From NCBI RefSeq assembly GCF_021869535.1, contig NW_026262712.1:107753640-107817639 (forward strand): DNA of 64,000 nt, given 5' to 3'. Positions 56,074 to 64,000 of this stretch are shown piece by piece. This stretch comes from Mytilus californianus (lineage: Eukaryota > Mollusca > Bivalvia > Mytilida > Mytilidae). How positions within the stretch are numbered: the stretch's first letter is position 1; the number at the start of each line of letters is the position of its first letter. The notes beneath the pieces are model-generated. The model did no database searches. It was not told the DNA's origin and worked only from the letters and a program-made list of their open reading frames with translations. Position numbers and translations under genes: made by a program.

Positions 56074-56166
56074 TCATGATATGTCTTCAACTTCTAATTC
56101 TGCACCATCTCCAAATCCGGAGTGATCACATAGATCCAGCATGGCTGAATCGAAATATTCCTCAAA
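56074..56166 (-). other. Short acidic reading frame, possible terminal exon
   Basis: The minus strand reads EEYFDSAMLDLCDHSGFG, then DGAELEVEDIS and TGA at 56076-56074. The acidic, ordinary codon mix differs from the surrounding AT noise. An AG precedes the Glu-encoding start at about 56166. Upstream bases match a repeat also seen at 58110-58160. It is not a plausible alternative VPS18 end, because the phase does not fit. Family unknown. Confidence 0.25.
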
Positions 56167-56289
56167 CCATGAAAATAAATGAATCCACAGTATTACATAG
56201 GATGAGGGTTGGTAATTTTGTTTGTCCCTTATAAGTCTGTTCATTTAACATTATGTTTATAAAATGCAGTGATTTATCAGATAGATTAT

Positions 56290-56536
56290 CATTACTAAGA
56301 AGTGTGGTTCTTAAGTGTTTCTTGTTTTTTATATAGATTAGACCGTTGGTTTTCCTGTTTGAATTGTTATACATTATTCATTTTCGAGCCCTTTATAGCT
56401 TGCTGTTCGGTGTGAGCCAAGGCTCCGTGTTGGAGGCCGTACTTTGACCTATAATTGTTTACTTTTTACACATTGTGACTTGGATGGAAGGTTGTCTCAT
56501 TGGTACTCATACCACATCTTCTTATTTCTACTTACC
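56290..56536 (+). mobile_element. LINE-like 3' tail, 5'-truncated
   Basis: AAGTGTTTCTTG through GTTTTCCTGTTTGAATTG and GCTTGCTGTTCGGTGTGAGC, ending CTCATACCACATCTTCTTAT. Sense orientation, opposite to the nearby VPS18 gene. Confidence 0.78.
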
Positions 56537-57706
56537 ATTTTCAAAAAAGATTATGCTTAAACATAAACAACTTAAAACAATGAATAGTCTCTCCCAATAT
56601 TTCGTTAAACTGTTTTGATTGGTTGGTGATTAACTTTTTTCTCATTCATTCTCATTGTAATTCATAAATCATTTATTTTTTTGGATTTTTATTATCATTA
56701 TCAAATGAGTATTGCACATAACATAATAGATTATAACAAAACAATCATAACAAAAACATTACCGTATTAATACAAACATTATATTCATTATATTTGGCTC
56801 AGCCTACAGCAAAAAAGTACGCAATTCTTCTTCCAAGTCAGTGAATCCTTCATCTATACAAAAATGTATGGTTAATTTTTGTAAGGAGTAATTTTCATTA
56901 TTATTTTGGTTAATTTTTGTAAGGAGTAATTTTCATTATTATTTTTAAGTTTAAATCAAACCTTGCTATTTAATTAAATTATTAAAAACAAATATTCCAT
57001 ATTTCACAACTGAATGCAATGTAACTGAAACAATATTTTTTTTTTTAAATATTTGAAATGAATGAAGAAGAAGAATGTTTAAAAGGACAAATAAAAAGTA
57101 GATAATGCCAATGCAATTAATTTTTTCCTCTGATACACAAATTGATATGGCTTCAACTAAGGAAAGCTCCATAGGAGCTATTGTGTTTATAGACCTTTAA
57201 TGTCATTTTTCTCTCTTTTACTCATAAAAGTGCAATTGGCTTTTTGAGCCTTTATTTTCAGACATTATTATCAGTATTTGAAGATTAAACTTCTGAGAGT
57301 TGTAAAATATTGTATTCAACATGATGCTGTGATATTTTTTCCTATTGATTTCTACATGATAACTGATTAATCATTGTTATCTCTTTCTAGAAACCCATTA
57401 ACATGTGTTCTTTATGTGTTGTCAGCATGTTAAGTCACCTTTTATCATGATGTCCAAATGGGAAAAATCAAACAATACCAAAAAAATTTGTGGATCAATT
57501 CAGCAAAATTTCAAATGACAAATGGCTGAAAACACTAAAACCAGACATTGTTTAGCAATAAATAAATAAAATTGCATCAAAATGTACAAATCAGTACAGA
57601 ATTGAAATTAAATTGAATTGAACTGTTTATCCACTGTTTTTTTTCAATCATTTGTAAATGTTTTACTTATTTCCAGCTAAAAAGAGGATGGTTATCCTGT
57701 TTTAAT
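56537..57706 (-). other. VPS18 downstream region / probable 3' UTR side
   Basis: No gene. A 40-bp direct duplication (GGTTAATTTTTGTAAGGAGT...) lies at 56869-56945. Several minus-strand AATAAA candidates exist, so no poly-A site can be chosen. Confidence 0.5.
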
Positions 57707-57770
57707 TTAATTCCAGCTAGAATGGGACTGGTCTTCTTCCTCTTCATCAATGAATGGTTTATCTACACAT
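57707..57770 (-). CDS. VPS18: VPS18 last coding exon
   Basis: Acceptor CCTTTCAG, then (AG)A TGT GTA GAT AAA CCA: residues CVDKPFIDEEEEDQSHSSWN and TAA at 57709-57707. The acidic tail ends in Trp-Asn. Confidence 0.93.
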
Positions 57771-60700
57771 CTGAAAGGATAAATCATTGCTAGGATAAGA
57801 AATATTAATAAAATCATGTTTCCTTTGACATTATTATTATGGTTAATAAAACATGTCAGCATGTTTTTCTTATGATTTTTTTCTCAGTATATTTTGGATA
57901 AACTATGTTATGTGCATCCCTTTCAAATAATTTATTTGTCTACACTGTCTTTGTGACTGTGTACTGTGGATTCATCATTGATACCAGATTTTGTGGGATT
58001 TTGTAAGTATAGGTGAACCACGACTTTAAATGTCCAAACAAACTGGGAATTTACTGCAGGCTTATATGTAGATTTTTACAAAACCACTAAATCAAAATAT
58101 CCACGGAAATACAGCTTTTCCTCAATCCATGAAAATTAATGAATCCACAGTAATAGAATTGTTCGAGTATCAACTTGATGTCAACCATAATAATGTATCT
58201 TTTTTTCCAAAACATTACTTGCATAAAAGCCTTAAAATCTTTTTTTTTTAAGAAATTTATATTCACTAAAATACAGCTTTTCCTCAATCAAGGAAAATTA
58301 ATGAATCCACAGACAGTAACAGAATTGTTTGAGTATCAACTCTTAATAATGTAATTTTTTTTTACAATCTATATCAGTGTTTTTGTTTGATTTCCTTTTG
58401 CAACTTCAAATCCATTAGTCACACTAAACATATAAATGGACTGAGGTTTGCTTATGAAGTTTTTTGTTCCCAATGGTTAAAAGTGCATTTAAAATTCAAT
58501 TTACAATACAACATAAGGATTTTTTTTAATTTGTAATATGGACGGATGAGTTCATGTTTAACACTGGGACCATGTCCAGAAAATTGAATTGATACCATGA
58601 TGATAACAAATTTGAAAATGAACGCTTCCTTGTTAAAGACAGACAAACCAAGCCAGATTTTTATAATTCTACCTTAGAAGATAACAGTCCATAAGAGAGC
58701 ATGTCACCTCAAAGGATCAACCTTACAAGGTAACAGTCCATAAGAGAGCATGTCACCTCAAAGGATCAACCTTACAAGGTAACAGTCCATAAGAGAGCAT
58801 GTCACCTCAAAAGGATCAACCTTACAAGGTAACAGTCCATAAGAGAGCATGTCACCTCAAAGGATCAACCTTACAAAGTAACAGTCCATAAGAGAGCATG
58901 TCACCACAAAGGATCAACCTTACAAGGTAACAGTCCATAAGAGAGCATGTCACCACAAAGGATCAACCTTACAAGGTAACAGTCCATAAGAGAGCATGTC
59001 ACCTCAAAGGATCAACCTTACAAGGTAACAGTCCATAAGAGAGCATGTCACCACAAAGGATCAACCTTACAAGGTAACAGTCCATAAGAGAGCATGTCAC
59101 CTCAAAGGATCAACCTTACAAGGTAACAGTCCATAAGAGAGCATGTCACCTCAAAGGATCAACCTTACAAGGTAACAGTCCATAAGAGAGCATGTCACCT
59201 CAAAGGATCAACCTTACAAGGTAACAGTCCATAAGAGAGCATGTCACCTCAAAGGATCAACCTTACAAGGTAACAGTCCATAAGAGAGCATGTCACCACA
59301 AACCATCAAATGGACACAATAATGTGGATCTTTGTACAAGCCATCAAAATTATTATTCCTATACCTATGTGTTCAAAGTTTTAGCTGTACAGACTAAAGC
59401 CTGAGAGAAGTGTCTGGTTTTTTTTTATTACATTTCAGCAAAGTATAAAACATTCTGTCAAAAGACACTGCAAAAAACAGCCATTTAATTGGTTCTAGTG
59501 AACTAGAAATTGGGGATGACTTGGTAATGTTAAGAACTCCAGGGCTTGCGGTCATAAAAGTTTTGAGCACGATTATCGTACTCAGACTCAGAAATCAACC
59601 AATCAAAATACTGGATTTAGTGTTTCAAGCACAAATATTGTACTCCGAGTACTGAGTACAGTTTTATGACCGAGGACCCTGAACTTAGTTTTAAATTAGT
59701 TTTGTCCATTCACTACCTGTTTCTATATCTAGCAAATTCATTCCATTCTTTTTTCTTAAAAAGACTTGTCTTCTATCTCAAAGTCTAAATTATATTGGTA
59801 ATTTAGGATTATTGTATCATAAACTCATCATAGATACCAGGATAAAAATTTTGTACACCAGATGTGCATTTCGTCTAAGTGACGCTCAAATGAAAACAGT
59901 TAAAATGTCCTTGGTTAAAATATTACATTGTACAAGCCTTCAATTGCAAGTAATATTCTACCAGGGATAATATTCTTATTTATAGTATGGACAAATTTTA
60001 AATGACAAAAGATAATTTTTGGTCATGTTCATTGGAAATTGCTATACAATATACTAATGTATACCTTATCATAAAATCACCACAATAAAGACATTCTGAT
60101 GCTACAAGATCATCTAATTCTGCCTGAAAGTACAAAAAAAAACAAATTTCAAACATTTGATTCATAACTAACTATCGTATAAGTATTGCAAAGTGCCTGA
60201 GCTAGACCTAAAGGCTAGTCAAGGTTGTTGAACACCCTCATAGTAGTCAATGTGCAAAATATTCCATGTTTATTTCCTGTAAATATTCAATGTCAAGCTC
60301 TTCGTTGGTGGTGAAAAATCATACCAATATATCTTGAATATCTTTCCAAAGAGTTTAAAATAAAAACAACAGAAAGAAGTTGTGCCGTTTGATCTTTTGA
60401 CAAATATATGAATCAAATTTGTAACATTGTCCTCTGAGCTTGACATGAAAAGCTTAAATATGAAACACTAAATGGTTTAGAACACTCAGGAGAAGTATCA
60501 TACAATATCAATGACAATGATCATGGATTTCAAAACTTGTACACCAGAAACAACTGAAATATTCTTGGGTATAAAAACTAATTTATCCAAGCAGTTGAAA
60601 AGATTTAGGCCTCACAAGATTTATGACAGATGAATACTTGGATGGAATGGTTTCAACCACCTGATTTCTACATAGTTCCATTTAGTAGTTTTCCAGACTC

Positions 60701-63700
60701 TAACAATGATAAGTCTTCAAATAATATATAGATATAAGAAGATGTGGTATGAGTGCCAATGAGACAACTCTCCATCCAAGTCACAATTTGTAAAAGTAAA
60801 GCATTATAGGTCAAAGTACGGTCTTCAACACGAAGCCTCTGCTCACATCAAACAGCAAGCTATAAAGGGCCCCAAAAATGACTAGTGTAAAACCATTTAA
60901 ACAGGAAAACCAACGGTCAATCTATATAAAAAAACGGGAAACGAGAAACACTTATGAACCATATCAACAAACGACAACCACTGAACATCAGGCTCAATAC
61001 ATGTATTAAGATCCCATTTGTAACAACACCATCTATCACTAAAAGGGGAAAAAATCAACAAAATAATACACATTATAATATTTATATTTAATTGGTACTA
61101 ATTTTCCTTGAATTATCCTTCAAAATATAAACTGTTTTTGCCACAATAAATCAATTTATAACACTGAGATCAAGAAAACAAAAGATCCATACATGTTTCC
61201 AATGTTTGTGTTTGGAAGGTTATGCATTTGATGGCTGTTCATTTCAGAATATACCTTATCTGCGACAACTGACATAAGAATTTGTGAACTTGAGCTATTG
61301 ACATCATACAACAATCACTTGTCCTTTCAGGTGTCAGGTATTTTCTATTGTGATGTAAAATTTTACAGGAACCTTTGTGATGTCCAGTTATGTCGAACAA
61401 TAGCAATAAGGTGAATACAAATATAAACAATATACCCTCAATGTGGTAGCACTCTTACCTTTATATTTAAATGTTTAGGAATGTTTAATGTGATGTCCAG
61501 TTATGGTGGACAATAGCAAGAAGGTGAATTCAAATATATACAATATCCCCTCAATGTGGTAGCACTCGTACCTTTATATCTAAATGTTTAGGAATGTTTA
61601 GCGACGATAAATCATTTGATTGTTGTTGTTGTAATTTACTGCTTTCATGTTCTGCAAGTTTCCTTTGTAAATCTACCACACGGTTTTTCTTTGTAGTTGT
61701 TAAATTTGGTATCACCTGAAAAAAGTAATCCAATATCATTTCATGTTATAGTGAATTATAGTGTTTGTTCAAGCTATGAGATAAGTAACAGGGGTTAAAA
61801 TTGTTTAGTACAACTGTACTTTTCTGCCACCTCCCATTGTTTTATGCCCCCTTTTTTTGTTGAAAATCCTGGATCTGCCAGTGACTATGTCAGTGACTGG
61901 TACCCTGTAACAACTGACATTGCTGTCCAAATATTAACTTTTATTTGACGAGTTTTTAATCGTGATCAGCATAACTGAGTAAACTAACATACACCACATA
62001 TCACCTTTATTCACATTCCTTTCCTGAATATCTTAAACTAGTTACCATGCCATACTTGTAAAATTTGAATTACATATCTTTTAAAATCATTCAATCAAAT
62101 TGTCTTTTGATTGGGAGTTTTATTCTTTTTTATTCCCCCATCATATTCACTTTAGCTCTCATCCTAATATTTTGCTCAATAATGACAGATGTTTTAATTT
62201 CAGCCCAACTTAATTTTCATCTCCATTTATATAGTGCAGACTGCTCTTTAAATGTACAAACTAAATAAATAACCTACTTCTTCTATCAAACAGTCTGAAT
62301 GGAATTTATGTTGGCATGGAAATAAGTAGAACCCTCGGGTCATCAATGGATAATTACAAGCTGCACATTTATCATTCGCCTTCACTGTTGAATATCTGAA
62401 ATATAAAAGATATAAAATTTCCCCATTAACTTAACTGTATATATATATATATATATGTAATATTAAAATAGATACCAAATTCAACTTAGGCCTCACTGTG
62501 ACTTTAAGATGTAGAACAGCAATAAAAGCACTGTTCCTTTGCTTTTGCATTTTTTGCTATGCATGTACTGATTTTGTGTCGTGGATGGATACCCCATATC
62601 CTTTTTTTTTCTATTATTGGAATTTACTATAGTGTTGTACCAAGCATTGGAACAAGGCAATGTAACTCTTTAAATTAGTTTTTTAGTGTTCATAATGTTC
62701 AGGTCAGATCATGAACCTTTAACATATTAATTTGCATGGCAATACCTAAAACTTTTAAAATATTAAATTCTTTTGATGAGCAATAAATATATATAACAGT
62801 GAATTTTATTTCCAATTTATGCCAAGCAAAAATACCAAGCGATCCTTGAACACAGAAGAGGTGTTGTAATAATTCAGACAATAAAATGCATTTCATTTAC
62901 TGTAAATTCAGAGATTATTGTGTGCATTTATTATTGCGATTTTCGAAGAATAGACAAAAATGGGAGATTAATTATTGCAATTTCTGGAAAATCTGCATAC
63001 AGATATATGTATCAGATATCAGAATGAGAGTTTATATTATTGCGATAGCCACCAAGTCCCATTATATGCATTAATAAAAATCTCCCAATAATTTCTGAAT
63101 TTACAGTATCACTATTTTTTAACCCAAGCAACTTTTGTTGTGTATTTTCATTGTATATAAAATATATCTCAATTTTATTCTCATCTACACCAACAGGAAA
63201 ACCTTTGAGTCAATGAAAACTGATAAAATTTTACTTATTATCATTTTGATGTCTTAAAAACATATGAATTTACATTATTTTTATTTACTTTACTGACAGG
63301 CATGTTGTTTGGTGGTTCGGATAATTTTAAAGAGTTGATAAATATATTGCAAAATACACTCATTTGGAAATTTTTTGCTTCTTTTTTTTGATGCTCATTA
63401 CTCATCTTTGGTTGTAGACTTAGAAGATATAGTACAAATCTGTGAAGACGTTTATCATAGCTGTGGCAAAAAAAAATTTAATGTAAAATGAAATAACCTT
63501 TTTTTATAATAGTTTCAATATTTCAGGATATATGGCTACTGTTCATCTTGATCATTCATAACATTCAAATCACATAGAATAATTGATATTTAATTAAGGC
63601 AGACAGGCTTCACCTACAGAGGTGTGTAATTTTAGTAATTTGATTAAAAAAAATTAATCATACATTTAACTGTTATTAAAACTGGACTAAAAAAACATTA

Positions 63701-63829
63701 AACATACTTATTTCTAAAACTTTGTATTTCTTTACGGATTTCTTCTGCACTTCCTGTAGCTTCATCCATCTCTTCTTTTAATGTTTCTATATGACTGTTG
63801 TATTCTTGCAATGATGTAATGATGGCATC
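57707..63829 (-). CDS. VPS18: VPS18 homologue, last five coding exons (partial gene)
   Basis: C-terminal 168 residues of the class C Vps protein VPS18, a core subunit of the HOPS and CORVET tethering complexes at late endosomes, lysosomes and early endosomes. Exons, 5' to 3': 63829-63708, 62395-62278, 61715-61572, 60123-60065, 57770-57707. Every junction has AG/GT and the phases join. The product has a coiled coil (DAIITSLQEYNSHIETLKEE), then a RING-H2 (DKCAACNYPLMTRGFYLFPC, QHKFHSDCL), a Gln-rich linker, the second CxxC pair (LDDLVASECLYCGDFMI) and the tail RCVDKPFID...SSWN. It parallels the human protein's coiled coil, RING and 'RPFID...SWL' end. The N-terminal beta-propeller and solenoid exons lie beyond the right edge. 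Introns hold a 49-bp minisatellite and several mobile elements. Confidence 0.95.
58104..58325. repeat. ~162-bp tandem duplication in VPS18 last intron
   Basis: ATACAGCTTTTCCTCAATC, AAAATTAATGAATCCACAG and GAGTATCAACT recur 162 bp apart. Confidence 0.75.
58680..59302. repeat. 49-bp minisatellite, ~12.6 copies, in VPS18 last intron
   Basis: Unit GGTAACAGTCCATAAGAGAG followed by CATGTCACCTCAAAGGATCA and ACCTTACAA. Copies are near identical. The main variant is ACCTC/ACCAC, and one copy has an extra A. Expansion is recent. Confidence 0.97.
59539..59692. mobile_element. ~154-bp foldback MITE in VPS18 intron
   Basis: The left end CAGGGCTTGCGGTCATAAAA mirrors the right end TTTTATGACCGAGGACCCTG. 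Inner parts also pair partly (CGTACTCAGACTCAG with CGAGTACTGAGTAC). Confidence 0.7.
60065..60123 (-). CDS. VPS18: VPS18 exon encoding second RING CxxC
   Basis: The 59-nt exon AELDDLVASECLYCGDFMI plus two bases is bounded by ACTTTCAG and GTATAC. It supplies the last zinc-ligand pair. Confidence 0.94.
60725..60998 (-). mobile_element. LINE-like 3' tail in VPS18 intron
   Basis: Antisense copy of the shared tail of ~270 bp, from ATATAAGAAGATGTGGTATG to about CTGAACATCAGGCTC. It has the same orientation as VPS18. Confidence 0.8.
61378..61603. repeat. 113-bp tandem duplication spanning a VPS18 splice donor
   Basis: TGATGTCCAGTTATG...GTGGTAGCACTC...ACCTTTATAT recurs 113 bp apart (GTGGTAGC at 61443 and 61556). 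The right copy includes the 3' end of the exon 61572-61715 and its donor. The left copy carries a duplicate donor. Confidence 0.88.
61572..61715 (-). CDS. VPS18: VPS18 exon, linker between RING halves
   Basis: 48 codons, phase 0 at both ends: VIPNLTTTKKNRVVDLQRKL, then a Gln-rich stretch and SLNIPKHLDIK. Acceptor TTTTTTCAG, donor GTACGA (weak). Confidence 0.94.
62278..62395 (-). CDS. VPS18: VPS18 exon, first part of RING-H2
   Basis: 118 nt, YSTVKANDKCAACNYPLMTR and then GFYLFPCQHKFHSDCLIEE: C-x2-C, C-x-H, H and C ligands are visible. Acceptor ATTTCAG, donor GTAGGT. Confidence 0.95.
62436..62456. repeat. (TA)n microsatellite
   Basis: Ten TA dinucleotides in a VPS18 intron. Confidence 0.9.
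62489..62609 (-). repeat. Dispersed repeat, inverted partner of 3390-3512
   Basis: GGCCTCACTGTGACTTTAAG through GGATGGATACCCCATATCC is the reverse complement of the copy near the window start. Confidence 0.8.
62898..63108. mobile_element. ~210-bp TA-flanked MITE (Tc1/mariner-like TIRs)
   Basis: TIR CTGTAAATTCAGAGATTATT mirrors the right end AATAATTTCTGAATTTACAG. Both ends abut TA, the usual Tc1/mariner target. It lies in a VPS18 intron. Confidence 0.78.
63708..63829 (-). CDS. VPS18: VPS18 exon, coiled coil before the RING
   Basis: 122 nt in phase 0: DAIITSLQEYNSHIETLKEE, then MDEATGSAEEIRKEIQSFRN plus two bases. Heptad-like, it corresponds to the 'AICSSLKAYNHHIQELQREM' segment of human VPS18. 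Acceptor CATTCCAG, donor GTATGT. No further exon is visible in 63830-64000. Confidence 0.94.
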
Positions 63830-64000
63830 CTGGAATGACCAAATAAGAAATCAGATTCATCTCCAGTGTTTTATGTCATAGTAAGGCCATATTAAGTCAT
63901 ACATTTGATCTATTTTAGTGTAGACTTTCCAAAGCCCATTTTTGTTCTTCACCTATATAAAGTATGAGGTCAAGGTAATTTGATTCTAAACATTTTCTGT

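Noticed and set aside
62886..63074. 62-codon plus-strand frame in the VPS18 intron
   Set aside because: It spans a TA-flanked MITE, is antisense to VPS18, and has no coding character.

Overview
This is eukaryotic nuclear DNA: AT-rich, gene-poor and full of interspersed and tandem repeats. It is most likely from a bivalve mollusc, probably a mytilid mussel. That placement rests on repeat families I recall from mussel sequence: a LINE-like 3' tail in at least eight places, degraded reverse-transcriptase relics, and Helentron-like elements with internal 150-160 bp tandem units. It is inference, not a database result. No bacterial or phage gene, CRISPR array, tRNA or rRNA was seen.

Layout. 0-8.9 kb: a palindromic 35-bp minisatellite, a hAT-transposase C-terminal relic, several miniature elements, two foldback palindromes, three hairpin-ended elements, and an unrecognised 195-codon minus-strand frame whose 3' end is overwritten by one of them. 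9.0-11.9 kb: a 73-bp satellite of about 40 monomers with an 875-bp (12-mer) higher-order repeat. 13.4-14.4 kb: a reverse-transcriptase relic broken by a miniature element. 14.5-44 kb: a mosaic of direct and inverted copies of one ancestral block. Its coding content is an intronless rhodopsin-class GPCR, present as two intact paralogues (23922-25100 and 35746-36936, both +) and two broken minus-strand fragments (19478-19591, 23093-23697). 41.5-55.3 kb: a 4.9-kb segment in three consecutive, nearly identical copies, each carrying a MULE-like miniature element; copies 1 and 3 have internal deletions. 57.7-63.8 kb: the last five coding exons of VPS18 on the minus strand, with coiled coil, RING-H2 and C-terminal tail. 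The gene continues beyond the right edge.

The two solid biological units are the VPS18 3' end (endolysosomal tethering, HOPS/CORVET core) and the recently duplicated GPCR pair. Nothing suggests that they work together. The more original signals are structural: the GPCR-bearing block with its inversion junction, the triplicated 4.9-kb unit, the higher-order satellite, the family of elements ending in 3' hairpins, and the foldback elements with a CGAG...CTC centre.
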